DNA from: Micromonospora sp. PLK6-60
Lineage (GTDB): Bacteria; Actinomycetota; Actinomycetes; Mycobacteriales; Micromonosporaceae
Length of the DNA stretch: 64,000 nt
Assembly: GCF_019890675.1 (NCBI RefSeq)
Contig: NZ_JAIOAA010000002.1
Coordinates: 372,001 to 436,000, forward strand
Reading direction: 5' to 3'
Position 1 is the stretch's first letter. Every line of letters begins with the position of its first letter. This document shows, in pieces, positions 43,824 to 53,098 of the stretch. The translations under genes and the position numbers were made by a program. The notes below the pieces were generated by a model. The model was not told the DNA's origin. It made no database searches and saw only the letters and a program-made list of their open reading frames with translations.

Positions 43824-44204
43824 ATGACGACCGACCAGAGCCGGGGGTCGCTGCGGCGGCTGCTGCACCGGCTCACCGCGAGCGAGGCCGAGATCGAGGC
43901 GGACGAGCTGCGCCGGGAGAGCGCCGACTCGGGCGGCACGCCGGCCGAGCAGTGCCGGCGGGGCCAGGTGGTGTGCGTCACCGGCCGGCTGCGTACCGTG
44001 GTCTACACGCCCCGGACGAACCTGCCGACCCTGGAGGCCGACCTGTACGACGGCAGCGACGTGGTCACCCTGGTCTGGCTGGGCCGGCGGCACATCGCGG
44101 GGATCGAGCCCGGCCGGCACCTGACCGCGCGGGGCCGGATGGCCGTCCGCGACGACCGCAAGGTCATCTACAACCCGCACTACGAGCTGGAGCCGCCGAA
44201 GTGA
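43824..44204 (+). CDS. OB-fold nucleic-acid-binding domain protein
   Basis: The 126-residue protein has an N-terminal helix and an OB fold (VVCVTGRLRTVVYTP, LEADLYDGSDVVTLVWLGRR, GRMAVRDDRKVIYNPHYEL). It resembles the anticodon-binding-like OB folds, so single-stranded nucleic acid binding is likely but untested. Rv2694c is the positional counterpart. ATG at 43824 has GGAGG only two bases upstream, a short spacing. It precedes the DUF3159 gene by 31 bases. Confidence 0.88.
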   Translation: MTTDQSRGSLRRLLHRLTASEAEIEADELRRESADSGGTPAEQCRRGQVVCVTGRLRTVVYTPRTNLPTLEADLYDGSDVVTLVWLGRRHIAGIEPGRHLTARGRMAVRDDRKVIYNPHYELEPPK

Positions 44205-44235
44205 CGCCACGGACGCGGTCGACGGAGGCCCCACG

Positions 44236-44922
44236 ATGACCACCGGACAGCAGCGCCCGGCCCCGCCGGCGACCGACGCCGACGAAGAGCGGCTGCCCAG
44301 CGTCGCCGAGCAGATGGCCGACCAGCTCGGTGGCTGGCGGGGGCTGGTGGAGTCCAGCATTCCGGTGGTGGTGTTCGTGTTCGCCAACATCGTCGGCGAG
44401 CTGCGTCCCGCGGTGATCGCCTCGGTCGGGGTGGCGGTGCTGATCGCCGTGGTCCGGTTGGCCCAGCGCCGGCCGATCCGGCACGCGGTCAACGGGCTGT
44501 TCGGCATCGCGATCGGCGCGGCCATCGCCTGGCGCACCGGCAACGAGCGGGACTTCTACCTGCCCGGCATCCTCTACGGCATCGGCTACGGTCTGGCCCT
44601 GCTGCTGTCGGCCGTGATCCGGCAGCCGCTGGTCGGCTGGATCTGGTCGGTGCTGGTGGCCAAGGGCCGCTCGGAGTGGCGGGACGATCCGAAGCTGGTG
44701 CGCACGTTCACCCAGCTCACCGTGCTCTGGGGCGTGGTCTGGCTGGCCAAGGTGGGGGTGCAGGCCGGGCTCTACCTGGCCCACCAGGACACCGCGCTGG
44801 GCGTGGCCCGGCTGGCCCTGGGCTACCCGCCGTACGCCCTGCTGTTGCTGATCACCGTCTGGGTGGTCCGTCGGGTGACCCGCGAACCGGGCGTCACGCC
44901 GCTGCCGGGCGCCGGGGCCTGA
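44236..44922 (+). CDS. DUF3159 membrane protein
   Basis: The 228-residue protein has about six membrane helices (first about 41-60) after a cytoplasmic N-terminus (EQMADQLGGWRGLVESS). This is the DUF3159 family. The family shows distant similarity to intracellular septation protein A. The function is unknown; Rv2693c is the positional counterpart. It converges on ceoC, and the two stops flank a shared hairpin. Confidence 0.88.
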   Translation: MTTGQQRPAPPATDADEERLPSVAEQMADQLGGWRGLVESSIPVVVFVFANIVGELRPAVIASVGVAVLIAVVRLAQRRPIRHAVNGLFGIAIGAAIAWRTGNERDFYLPGILYGIGYGLALLLSAVIRQPLVGWIWSVLVAKGRSEWRDDPKLVRTFTQLTVLWGVVWLAKVGVQAGLYLAHQDTALGVARLALGYPPYALLLLITVWVVRRVTREPGVTPLPGAGA

Positions 44923-44951
44923 GCCCCGCCGCCCGCGGCGGCTCGGCTCAG
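44919..44951. terminator. Bidirectional terminator between DUF3159 and ceoC
   Basis: CTGAGCC-CCGCCG pairs with CGGCGG-CT-CGGCTCAG around a CCCG loop. The structure contains both convergent stop codons. Confidence 0.65.
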
Positions 44952-45640
44952 CCGGCCATCCCGCGGGTCCGCTCGACGCTGTCCGGGCCGAGGATGACCG
45001 CCCGGACCTCGTCCTCCACCTCGGCCGTGCAGACGAAGATCAGCTCGTCGCCGGCCTCTATCGGGTCGTCCGGGCTGGGCACCAGCACCCGCTTGCCGCG
45101 CAGGATGGCCACCAGGGCGGCGTCGCGGGGCAGCGGCACCTGGTGGATCGGGTGCCCGACGTGCGGCGCGCTCGGTGGCAGGGTGATCTCGACGAGGTTC
45201 GCCTCGCCCTGCCGGAAGGTCATCAGCCGGACCAGGTCGCCGACGGTGACCGCCTCCTCGACCAGGGCGGCCATCACCCGGGGCTTGCTCACCGCGACGT
45301 CGACGCCCCACTGCTCGGTGAAGAGCCACTCGTTCTCCGCCCGGTTCACCCGGGCCACCACCCGCGGCACCGCGAACTCGGTCTTGGCCAGCAGCGACAC
45401 CACCAGGTTGACCTTGTCGTCGCCGGTGGCGGCGACCACCACGTCGCAGCCGGCGAGGTTGGCCTCGTCGAGGCTGGCCAGCTCGCAGGCGTCGGCCAGC
45501 ACCCAGTCGGCGGCCGGCACCCGGTCCGGCCGGAGCATCTTCGGCTGCCGCTCGATCAGCATCACCTGGTGGCCGTTGTCGATCAGCTCCTGGGCGATCG
45601 AGCGGCCGACGTTGCCCGCGCCGGCGATGGCGATGCGCAT
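44948..45640 (-). CDS. ceoC: TrkA-family potassium uptake protein CeoC
   Basis: This is a cytoplasmic RCK protein that gates a potassium transporter. The 230-residue product has an NAD-binding TrkA_N domain (IAIAGAGNVGRSIAQEL, then DVVVAATGDDKVN) and a C-terminal TrkA_C ligand-binding domain (from about 145, ELIFVCTAEVED). It follows ceoB by two bases. No TrkH/TrkG membrane subunit gene is adjacent; the divergent KimA-like permease gene is the only nearby potassium-transport candidate. Confidence 0.92.
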   Translation of the reverse strand: MRIAIAGAGNVGRSIAQELIDNGHQVMLIERQPKMLRPDRVPAADWVLADACELASLDEANLAGCDVVVAATGDDKVNLVVSLLAKTEFAVPRVVARVNRAENEWLFTEQWGVDVAVSKPRVMAALVEEAVTVGDLVRLMTFRQGEANLVEITLPPSAPHVGHPIHQVPLPRDAALVAILRGKRVLVPSPDDPIEAGDELIFVCTAEVEDEVRAVILGPDSVERTRGMAG

Positions 45641-45642
45641 GC

Positions 45643-46308
45643 TCAGTGCACTCCTTCCGGCGGCGCCGCCGCCACCGACGAGACCGTCGCGCTGATGTCG
45701 TCGGTGACCAGCATGAAGACCTGGTCACCCTCCTGCACGACGGTGGAGGCCGTGGCCAGGGTGCCGATGCCGAAGCGGATCAGGTATGCCACCCGGGCGC
45801 CCGCCGCCTCCTCCAGCGCCCGAAGTGGCCGGCCGATCCAGTCCTTGTGCACCGGCACCTCGATGATCGACACGGTGCTGGTCGGGTCGCGGAAGATCTC
45901 GACGTTGCCCTCGGGCACCAGGTGCCGCATCATCCGCTCGGCCGTCCACCGCACGGTGGCCACCGTGGGGATGCCGAGGCGCTCGTAGACCTGGGCGCGG
46001 CGCTGGTCGTAGATCCGGGCGGCGACCCGGGACACGCCGAACGTCTCGCGGGCCAGCCGGGCCGAGATGATGTTGGAGTTGTCGCCGCTGGAGACCGCGG
46101 CGAAGGCGTCGGCACGCTCGATCCCGGCCTGGCGCAGCACCTCCCCGTCGAAGCCCGCCCCGGTGACCGTGATCCCGGCGAAGTCGGGGCCCAGCCGCCG
46201 GAACGCGTCGGCGTCCTGGTCGATGACGGCCACCGAGTGCCCCCGGGACTCCAGGCCGTGGGCGAGGGTCGACCCGACCCGGCCACAGCCCATGATCACC
46301 ACATGCAC
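45643..46308 (-). CDS. ceoB: TrkA-family potassium uptake protein CeoB
   Basis: The 221-residue RCK protein parallels CeoC, with GCGRVGSTLAHGLESRG as the dinucleotide motif, SSGDNSNIISARLARE, and a TrkA_C domain (VSIIEVPVHKDWIGRPL). GTG at 46308 has GGAGGGG five bases upstream and gives the canonical VHVVIMGCG start. CeoB and CeoC probably form mixed rings. The gene is divergent from the KimA-like permease gene with 161 bases between, the same arrangement as Rv2691/Rv2690c in M. tuberculosis. Confidence 0.93.
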   Translation of the reverse strand: MHVVIMGCGRVGSTLAHGLESRGHSVAVIDQDADAFRRLGPDFAGITVTGAGFDGEVLRQAGIERADAFAAVSSGDNSNIISARLARETFGVSRVAARIYDQRRAQVYERLGIPTVATVRWTAERMMRHLVPEGNVEIFRDPTSTVSIIEVPVHKDWIGRPLRALEEAAGARVAYLIRFGIGTLATASTVVQEGDQVFMLVTDDISATVSSVAAAPPEGVH

Positions 46309-46455
46309 GGTGTCCCCTCCCAAGTGCCGGCCCGCCGCGGTCCGTCCCGCATCTGCGAGCCTGCCACGTCCCCGGCGCGGACGGGGGACCGACCGTACCG
46401 CGTCCGCCGCGACGGCGGCGATCAGGCACCCCCGCCGCCCAACCCCGGGTCGTCG

Positions 46456-46461
46456 TACTCT
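46456..46461 (+). promoter_or_regulatory. -10 box of the leaderless permease gene (TACTCT)
   Basis: TACTCT ends eight bases before GTG at 46470, with no ribosome site between. This supports GTG at 46470 rather than TTG at 46461, which lies inside the box. Confidence 0.5.
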
Positions 46462-46469
46462 TGGCGCTT

Positions 46470-48542
46470 GTGGCCAGACCCACCTCGCTGCTGAAGCGCC
46501 TGCTCGTCGGTCGACCGTTCCGGTCCGACCGGCTCCAGCACACCCTCCTGCCGAAGCGCATCGCGCTGCCGGTCTTCGCGTCGGACGCGCTCTCCAGCGT
46601 GGCGTACGCCCCGGACGAGATCCTGCTGACGCTCTCCATCGCCGGCGCGTCGGCGTACCTCTTCTCGCCGTGGATCGCGCTCGCCGTGGTGGTGGTGATG
46701 CTCACCGTGGTGGCCAGCTACCGGCAGAACGTGCACGCCTACCCGTCCGGCGGCGGCGACTACGAGGTGGCCACGGTCAACCTCGGGCCGCGGGCCGGGC
46801 TCGGGGTGGCCAGCGCGCTGCTGGTGGACTACGTGCTCACGGTGGCCGTGTCGGTCTCCTCCGGGGTGGCCAACCTGGGTTCGGTGGTGCCGTACGTCGC
46901 CACCCACAAGGTGCTGATCGCGGTCATCGCGGTGGTGCTGCTCACCGCGATGAACCTGCGCGGCCTGCGCGAGTCGGGCACCGCGTTCGCCATCCCCACC
47001 TACGGCTTCATGATCGTCATCGTCGGCATGATCCTGACCGGCCTGTTCCGGATCTTCGTGCTCGGTGACGAGCTGGTGGCCCCGAGCGCCGGGCTGGAGA
47101 TCCAGGCGGAGCACAGCGTGACCGGCTTCGCGCTGGCCTTCCTGCTGCTGCGCACGTTCTCCTCCGGGTGCGCCGCGCTCACCGGGGTGGAGGCGATCTC
47201 CAACGGGGTGCCGGCGTTCAAGGCGCCCAAGTCGAAGAACGCGGCCACCACGCTGCTGCTGCTCGGCACCGTCGCGGTGACCATGCTGGTGGGCATCATC
47301 TGGCTGTCCCGGCTGACCCGCCTCCAGTTCGTCGAGGACCCCGCCGCGCAGATCCTCTCCGGCCCCGAGGGGTACGTGCAGAAGACCGTCACCACCCAGC
47401 TCGGCGAGACGGTCTTCGGCTCCGGCTCGATCCTGCTCTACGTGGTGGCCGGGGTGACCGCGCTGATCCTGTTCCTGGCCGCGAACACCGCGTTCAACGG
47501 CTTCCCGGTGCTCGGCTCGATCCTCGCCCAGGACCGCTACCTGCCCCGCCAGCTGCACACCCGGGGCGACCGGCTGGCGTTCTCCAACGGCATCGTCTTC
47601 CTGGCCGTCTTCGCCATCGTGCTGATCGTGGGCTTCCAGGCCGAGGTCACCCGGCTCATCCAGCTCTACATCGTCGGGGTGTTCGTCTCGTTCACCCTCT
47701 CCCAGGCCGGCATGATCCGGCACTGGAACCGGCACCTGCGTACCGAGCGGGACCCCGAGGCCCGCAAGCGGATGATCCGGTCCCGGGCGATCAACTCGTT
47801 CGGCATGGCGCTGACCGGCGCGGTGCTGGTCATCGTGCTGGTCACCAAGTTCCTGCTGGGCGCCTGGATCGCGATCGTCGCGATGGCGGTGATGTACGTG
47901 CTCATGCTGGCCATCCGCCGGCACTACGACCGGGTCGCCGCCGAGCTGGAGCCGACCGAGCAGCGCGCCGTGCTGCCCGCCCGCAACCACGCCGTGGTGC
48001 TGGTCAGCAAGCTGCACCAGCCGACGCTGCGGGCCGTCGCGTACGCCCGGGCCACCCGGCCGGACACGCTGACCGCGGTCACGGTGAACGTGGACGACAA
48101 GGACACCCGGGACCTCCAGGACGACTGGGAGCGCCGGGAGCTGCCGGTGCCGCTGACCGTGATCGACTCGCCGTACCGGGAGATCACCCGGCCGATCCTC
48201 AACTACGTCGCCTCGGTCCGCCGGGAGTCGCCGCGCGACGTGGTCACGGTCTTCATCCCCGAGTACGTGGTGGGTCGCTGGTGGGAGAACCTGCTGCACA
48301 ACCAGAGCGCGCTGCGGCTCAAGGGGCGGCTGCTCTTCGAGCCGGGCGTCATGGTGACCAGCGTGCCGTGGCAGCTCGCCTCGACGGCCAGCAAGAACCT
48401 GGACCGGCTGGACGCCACGCTGAGCCGGGGACCGGCCCGCGGGCCCCGGGTCGCGCCCCGCAGCACCCTGCCGCCGAGCGTGCCGCCGGTGGTCTCCGCG
48501 CCGCCCGGCGAGAGCGGCCCGAGCACGGGGGAGCGCCCATGA
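46470..48542 (+). CDS. KimA-type APC-family potassium permease
   Basis: The 690-residue protein has about 12 membrane helices (about 30-485) and a cytoplasmic C-terminal domain. It closely follows Bacillus KimA, a potassium-proton symporter: ASDALSSVAY (D39, Y46), DYVLTVAVS (Y121, T124, S128), LTGVEAISN (T238, E241), LYIVGVF and LHNQSALRLKGRL. From memory, these positions are the potassium-site residues of KimA and all are kept. An extra Pro/Ser-rich tail ends the protein. It is usually annotated as an amino acid permease. Its TGA overlaps the next ATG. Confidence 0.85.
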   Translation: MARPTSLLKRLLVGRPFRSDRLQHTLLPKRIALPVFASDALSSVAYAPDEILLTLSIAGASAYLFSPWIALAVVVVMLTVVASYRQNVHAYPSGGGDYEVATVNLGPRAGLGVASALLVDYVLTVAVSVSSGVANLGSVVPYVATHKVLIAVIAVVLLTAMNLRGLRESGTAFAIPTYGFMIVIVGMILTGLFRIFVLGDELVAPSAGLEIQAEHSVTGFALAFLLLRTFSSGCAALTGVEAISNGVPAFKAPKSKNAATTLLLLGTVAVTMLVGIIWLSRLTRLQFVEDPAAQILSGPEGYVQKTVTTQLGETVFGSGSILLYVVAGVTALILFLAANTAFNGFPVLGSILAQDRYLPRQLHTRGDRLAFSNGIVFLAVFAIVLIVGFQAEVTRLIQLYIVGVFVSFTLSQAGMIRHWNRHLRTERDPEARKRMIRSRAINSFGMALTGAVLVIVLVTKFLLGAWIAIVAMAVMYVLMLAIRRHYDRVAAELEPTEQRAVLPARNHAVVLVSKLHQPTLRAVAYARATRPDTLTAVTVNVDDKDTRDLQDDWERRELPVPLTVIDSPYREITRPILNYVASVRRESPRDVVTVFIPEYVVGRWWENLLHNQSALRLKGRLLFEPGVMVTSVPWQLASTASKNLDRLDATLSRGPARGPRVAPRSTLPPSVPPVVSAPPGESGPSTGERP

Positions 48543-49813
48543 CCACGCGTCCCGGCCCCCCGTCGACCGGCGCGGACGGCTCCCCGGCCGGTCCGGCCGG
48601 GGAGCGGCCGGGCCTGACGGAGGCCGAGCGGGTGGAGCTGACCGTGGCGGCGGTCGCGCCGGGCGGGCACTGCGTGGCCCGGGTCGACGGCCAGGTCGTC
48701 TTCGTCCGGCACGCGCTGCCCGGGGAGCGGGTGATCGCCGAGGTCACCGAGGTGCACCGCGGGTTCGTCCGGGCGGACGCGGTCGAGGTGCTCGACGCCT
48801 CCCCGGACCGGGTCGAGCCGCCCTGCCCGTACGCGAAGCCGGGTCTTTGCGGGGGTTGCGACCTGCAGCACGTCGCCCCCGCCGCCCAGCTGGGCTGGAA
48901 GGTCGCGGTGGTCCGCGAGCAGCTCACCCGGCTGGCGGGCCTGACCGACGCCGAGGTGGACGCGCTGGGCGTGACCGTCGAGGCGCTGCCCGGCGGGCCG
49001 CTGGGCTGGCGGTCCCGGGTCCGGTACGCGGTCGACGCGGCCGACCGGGCCGGCCTGCTCAAGCACCGGTCGCACGAGGTGGTGCCGATCGACCGCTGCC
49101 GGATCGCCCACCCGGCCATCCAGCGGTTGCCGGTGCTGGCCGACCGCTGGCCGGACGCGGACGCCGTCGAGACGGTCGCCACCACCGGCGGCGACGTGAG
49201 CGTGCGTGCGGTCACCGGCGGGGTGAGCGCCCCGGTCAGCGGGCCGGAGACGGTCCGCGAGCGGGCCGCCGGGCGGGACTGGGCGCTGCCCGCGTCCGGC
49301 TTCTGGCAGGTCCACCCGGCCGCCGCGGACACCCTGGTCGGCGCGGTGCTCGACCTGCTCGACCCGCGTCCGGGGGAGAGCGCCTGGGACCTGTACGGCG
49401 GGGCCGGGCTGTTCGCCGCGGCGCTCGCCGGCCGGGTCGGCGACGCCCGGATCACCCTGGTCGAGTCGTCCGAGCCGGGCGTGGCCGCGGCCCGGGCGAA
49501 CCTCGCTGACCTGCGGGTGGAGGTGGTCGCCGCCCGGGTGGAGACCGCGCTCGCCCGCCGGCGGGTCACCGGTCCGGTCGACCTGGTGGTGCTCGACCCG
49601 CCGCGCTCCGGCGCCGGCGTCCGGGTGGTGCGGGACGTGGTCGCCGCCGGTCCGCGTGCGGTCGCCTACGTGGCCTGTGACCCGGCCGCCTTCGCCCGGG
49701 ACGTGCGCGGGTTCACCGGCGCGGGCTGGCGGCTGGCCGCGCTGCGCGGCTTCGACCTGTTCCCGATGACCCAGCACGTGGAGCTGGTCGGCCTGCTGCT
49801 GCCCCCGCGCTGA
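48539..49813 (+). CDS. TrmA/RlmD-family RNA (uracil-5-)methyltransferase
   Basis: The enzyme methylates C5 of uridine in tRNA or rRNA. The 424-residue product has an N-terminal TRAM domain (about 25-90), the Cys cluster CPYAKPGLCGGCDLQH for a 4Fe-4S centre, and a Rossmann core with DLYGGAGLFA and DPPRSGAG. The catalytic cysteine motif is VACDPAAFARD. Rv2689c is the positional counterpart. The ATG at 48539 overlaps the permease stop (ATGA), so the pair is translationally coupled. Confidence 0.9.
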   Translation: MTTRPGPPSTGADGSPAGPAGERPGLTEAERVELTVAAVAPGGHCVARVDGQVVFVRHALPGERVIAEVTEVHRGFVRADAVEVLDASPDRVEPPCPYAKPGLCGGCDLQHVAPAAQLGWKVAVVREQLTRLAGLTDAEVDALGVTVEALPGGPLGWRSRVRYAVDAADRAGLLKHRSHEVVPIDRCRIAHPAIQRLPVLADRWPDADAVETVATTGGDVSVRAVTGGVSAPVSGPETVRERAAGRDWALPASGFWQVHPAAADTLVGAVLDLLDPRPGESAWDLYGGAGLFAAALAGRVGDARITLVESSEPGVAAARANLADLRVEVVAARVETALARRRVTGPVDLVVLDPPRSGAGVRVVRDVVAAGPRAVAYVACDPAAFARDVRGFTGAGWRLAALRGFDLFPMTQHVELVGLLLPPR

Positions 49814-49820
49814 CCCCGGT

Positions 49821-49878
49821 GGGGTGTTAAGCGGGGGCCCTTCCGCTACCGAATACGTTAAGAAGGGGCCCTTCCTTG
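49821..49878 (+). repeat. Dispersed 2 x 31-bp repeat, copy B
   Basis: GTTAAGCGGGGGCCCTTCC (49826) recurs as GTTAAGAAGGGGCCCTTCC (49857) exactly 31 bases later. The end of the repeat supplies the AAGGGG ribosome site and the TTG start codon of anmK. Confidence 0.85.
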
Positions 49879-51039
49879 CTTTTCGTCGCGCTGATGTCCG
49901 GAACGTCGTACGACGGGGTGGACGTGGTCGCGGCCGAGTTCACCCGGCACGCCGACACGCTGCGACTACGCCCGCTCGGCCATCGTGAGCTGGCCTACCC
50001 GGACGAGCTGCGGGACGCCATCGCCGCGCTGCTGCCCCCGGCGGCCACCACGGTCGAGGCCGTCTGCCGGCTGGACAACCGGCTCGGCGCGGTCTTCGCC
50101 GAGGCGGCGGCGGTGGGCGTCGAGCTGGCCGGCGGGCGGGCCGACGCGGTGGTCTCGCCCGGGCAGACCGTCTTCCACTGGGTCGACGGCGGGGTGACCC
50201 GGGGCACCCTCCAGCTCGGCGCGCCGGCCCGGGTGGCGGAGCGGGTGCGCGTACCGGTGCTGAGCGACCTGCGCGCGGCGGACGTGGCGGCCGGCGGGCA
50301 GGGCGCGCCGCTGGTGCCGGCCTTCGACGCGCTGCTGCTGGACCCGGCCGGCGGGGCGCGGGCCGCGCTGAACCTGGGCGGCATCGCCAACCTCACCGTG
50401 GTCGCGCCGGACGCACCGGTGCTCGGGTACGACGTGGGCCCGGCCAACGCGCTGTTGGACGCCGCCGCGCGGCGGTTGCTGGGCCGGCCACACGACACCG
50501 ACGGGGCCCGGGCCGCCGCCGGTCGGGTGCACCCCGCGCTGCTCGAGCTGCTGCTCGCCGAGCCGTACTACGCCGCACCGGCGCCCAAGTCCACCGGCAA
50601 GGAGCTGTTCCACCCCGGCTACCTGGACGAGCGGCTGGCCGCGCTGGGCAAGCCGGTGGCGGCGGACGACGTGCTGGCCACGCTTACCGAGCTGACCGCC
50701 CGGACGGTGGCCGCCGAGTGCGACCGGCACCGGGTGGTCGAGGTGGTCGCCGCCGGCGGCGGGGTGCGCAACCGCACCCTGATGTCCCGGCTGGCCGCCC
50801 TCGGGGCCCGGCGGTGGCGGCTGCGCACCACCGCCGAGCTGGGCGTCCCCACCCAGGCCAAGGAGGCGTACGCGTTCGCCCTGCTCGGCTGGCTGTCCTG
50901 GCACGGGCTGCCCGGGGCGCTGCCCTCGGTGACCGGCGCCCGCCGGGCCGCCGTACTGGGCTCGTGGACCCCGTCCGGGCCGGCCCGGGCCGCCGCGCCG
51001 CCCGTCGTGCCGCGCCGGCTGGTGATCGACGGGTGTTGA
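49876..51039 (+). CDS. anmK: Anhydro-N-acetylmuramic acid kinase
   Basis: AnmK phosphorylates and opens 1,6-anhydroMurNAc from peptidoglycan turnover, giving MurNAc 6-phosphate for recycling. The 387-residue protein begins LLFVALMSGTSYDGVDVV, the family's ATP-binding opening, and keeps LNLGGIANLT, GPANALLDA and VAAGGGVRN. The TTG start at 49876 and its AAGGGG ribosome site both lie inside repeat copy B, and the stop codon lies inside copy C. The gene is therefore bounded exactly by repeats. No murQ or other recycling gene is adjacent, so it may be a relocated cassette. Confidence 0.93.
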   Translation: MLFVALMSGTSYDGVDVVAAEFTRHADTLRLRPLGHRELAYPDELRDAIAALLPPAATTVEAVCRLDNRLGAVFAEAAAVGVELAGGRADAVVSPGQTVFHWVDGGVTRGTLQLGAPARVAERVRVPVLSDLRAADVAAGGQGAPLVPAFDALLLDPAGGARAALNLGGIANLTVVAPDAPVLGYDVGPANALLDAAARRLLGRPHDTDGARAAAGRVHPALLELLLAEPYYAAPAPKSTGKELFHPGYLDERLAALGKPVAADDVLATLTELTARTVAAECDRHRVVEVVAAGGGVRNRTLMSRLAALGARRWRLRTTAELGVPTQAKEAYAFALLGWLSWHGLPGALPSVTGARRAAVLGSWTPSGPARAAAPPVVPRRLVIDGC

Positions 51040-51088
51040 GCGGGGGCCCCTGCTCTACCGGAGGCGTTAACAAGGTGCCCTTCCTTGC
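51031..51088 (+). repeat. Dispersed 2 x 31-bp repeat, copy C
   Basis: GTTGAGCGGGGGCCCCTGC (51035) is followed 31 bases later by GTTAACAAGGTGCCCTTCC (51066). The anmK TGA stop is within the first unit. Same orientation as copy B. Confidence 0.85.
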
Positions 51089-51127
51089 CCGGATCCTTGC
51101 CCGGGCTGCGGAGTGTGGGGCGGCCGA

Positions 51128-51133
51128 TAGACT
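51128..51133 (+). promoter_or_regulatory. dxs -10 box (TAGACT), leaderless
   Basis: TAGACT ends eight bases before the ATG at 51142, and no ribosome site is present. The same hexamer precedes the genes at 11586 and 54494. Confidence 0.55.
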
Positions 51134-51141
51134 CTGCCCTC

Positions 51142-53091
51142 ATGAGCGTTGAAGAGGACACGGTCAACCAGGGCCGGCTGCTGGCCACGGTGCGCGGTCC
51201 GCAGGACGTCAAGCGGATGTCCGGCGAGCAGTTGGACATTCTCGCGGCCGAGATCCGGGACTTCCTGATCGCGAAGGTGTCCCGCACCGGCGGGCACGTC
51301 GGCCCGAACCTGGGTGTGGTGGAGCTGACCCTGGCCATGCACCGGGTCTTCGACTCGCCCCGGGACCGGCTTCTGTTCGACACCGGCCACCAGGCGTACG
51401 TACACAAGATCGTCACGGGCCGGCAGGACGGCTTCGACAAGCTGCGCCAGCGCGGCGGCATCTCCGGCTACCCCAACCAGGCCGAGAGCGAGCACGACCT
51501 GATCGAGAACTCGCACGCCTCGACCGCGCTCTCCTACGCCGACGGCCTGGCCAAGGCGTACGCGCTGCGCGGCGAGAAGCGTGCCGTGGTGGCCGTGGTC
51601 GGCGACGGCGCGCTCACCGGCGGCATGTGCTGGGAGGCGTTGAACAACATCGCCACCAGCGGCAACCCGCTGGTCATCGTGGTCAACGACAACGGCCGGT
51701 CCTACTCGCCGACCATCGGCGGTCTCGCCGACCACCTCTCCTCGCTGCGGCTCAACCCCGGCTACGAGAAGGTGCTCGACACCGTCAAGGACGCCCTCGG
51801 CAACACCCCGTTCGTCGGCAAGCCGATGTACGAGGTGCTGCACGCCGTCAAGAAGGGCATCAAGGACGCGGTCGCGCCGCAGGCGATGTTCGAGGACCTC
51901 GGCATCAAGTACGTGGGCCCGGTCGACGGGCACGACGTGGTCGCGGTCGAGTCGGCGCTGCGCGCGGCGAAGAACTTCGGCGGGCCGGTGATCGTGCACG
52001 CGGTCACCCGCAAGGGCTACGGCTACCGCCCGGCCGAGGAGGACGAGGCGGACTGCCTGCACGGGCCGGGCAGCGCGTTCGACATCGAGACCGGCAAGCT
52101 GCTCGCCGCCCCGTCGGTGAAGTGGACCCACGTCTTCGCCGACGAGCTGGTCGCCATCGCCGACGAGCGGCCGGACGTGGTGGGCATCACCGCCGCGATG
52201 GCCGAGCCGACCGGCATCGCCAAGCTGGCCCGCAAGTACCCGGAGCGGGTGTACGACGTCGGCATCGCCGAGCAGCACGCCGCCACCTCGGCGGCCGGCC
52301 TGGCCCTCGGCGGCCTGCACCCGGTGGTCGCGGTCTACGCCACCTTCCTCAACCGGGCGTTCGACCAGGTCCTGCTGGACGTGGCGATGCACAAGCTGCC
52401 GGTCACCTTCGTGCTGGACCGGGCCGGCATCACCGGCCCCGACGGCCCCAGCCACTACGGCATGTGGGACATGTCGGTGTTCGGGGTGGTGCCCGGGCTG
52501 CGGATCGCCGCGCCCCGGGACGCGGCCACCCTGCGCGAGGAGCTGCGCGAGGCGGTGGCCGTCGATGACGCCCCGACCATCGTCCGGTTCCCCACCGGCA
52601 CCGTCGCCGCCGACCTGCCCGCGCTGCGCCGGGTCGGCCCGGTCGACGTGCTGGCCGAGTCGGCGCGTACCGACGTGCTGCTGGTCGCGGTCGGCTCGTT
52701 CGGGCAGCTCGGCATGGAGGTGGCCGCCCGGGTCGCCGAGCACGGCTACGGGGTGACCGTGGTCGACCCGCGCTGGGTCCGTCCGGTCCCGGCGGAGCTG
52801 GTCGAGCTGGCCGCCGGGCACCGGCTGGTGGTCACCGTGGAGGACGGCGTACGGGTCGGCGGGGTGGGCGACGCGCTCGCCCAGGCGATGCGGGACGCCG
52901 ACGTCCGGGTGCCGCTGAAGGACCTGGGTGTGCCGGCCGACTGGCACCCGCACGGCACCCGCGCCCAGATCCTGGCCGACCTGGGGCTGACCGCGCAGGA
53001 CGTGGCCCGGGACGTCACCGGCTGGATCTCCGGCCTGGACGCCCAGCCGGTCGAGCCGGCCCGCCCGGACCAGGCCGCCGCCAACAACTGA
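51142..53091 (+). CDS. dxs: 1-deoxy-D-xylulose-5-phosphate synthase
   Basis: Dxs condenses pyruvate and glyceraldehyde 3-phosphate using thiamine diphosphate, the first step of the MEP isoprenoid pathway. The 649-residue product has the family N-terminus ([21 protein letters not shown]), the ThDP motif [15 protein letters not shown]...NDNGRSYSP, the transketolase pyrimidine domain ([15 protein letters not shown]) and the C-terminal transketolase domain. ATG at 51142 is chosen over in-frame upstream codons because TAGACT precedes it by eight bases. A strong hairpin follows the stop. Position matches dxs1 (Rv2682c) of M. tuberculosis. Confidence 0.96.
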   Translation: MSVEEDTVNQGRLLATVRGPQDVKRMSGEQLDILAAEIRDFLIAKVSRTGGHVGPNLGVVELTLAMHRVFDSPRDRLLFDTGHQAYVHKIVTGRQDGFDKLRQRGGISGYPNQAESEHDLIENSHASTALSYADGLAKAYALRGEKRAVVAVVGDGALTGGMCWEALNNIATSGNPLVIVVNDNGRSYSPTIGGLADHLSSLRLNPGYEKVLDTVKDALGNTPFVGKPMYEVLHAVKKGIKDAVAPQAMFEDLGIKYVGPVDGHDVVAVESALRAAKNFGGPVIVHAVTRKGYGYRPAEEDEADCLHGPGSAFDIETGKLLAAPSVKWTHVFADELVAIADERPDVVGITAAMAEPTGIAKLARKYPERVYDVGIAEQHAATSAAGLALGGLHPVVAVYATFLNRAFDQVLLDVAMHKLPVTFVLDRAGITGPDGPSHYGMWDMSVFGVVPGLRIAAPRDAATLREELREAVAVDDAPTIVRFPTGTVAADLPALRRVGPVDVLAESARTDVLLVAVGSFGQLGMEVAARVAEHGYGVTVVDPRWVRPVPAELVELAAGHRLVVTVEDGVRVGGVGDALAQAMRDADVRVPLKDLGVPADWHPHGTRAQILADLGLTAQDVARDVTGWISGLDAQPVEPARPDQAAANN

Positions 53092-53098
53092 CCGCGCC

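Noticed and set aside
46309..46469. A c-di-AMP (ydaO-type) riboswitch before the KimA-like gene
   Set aside because: The gap is short and lacks the conserved motifs, and the gene appears leaderless, which leaves no room for a riboswitch.
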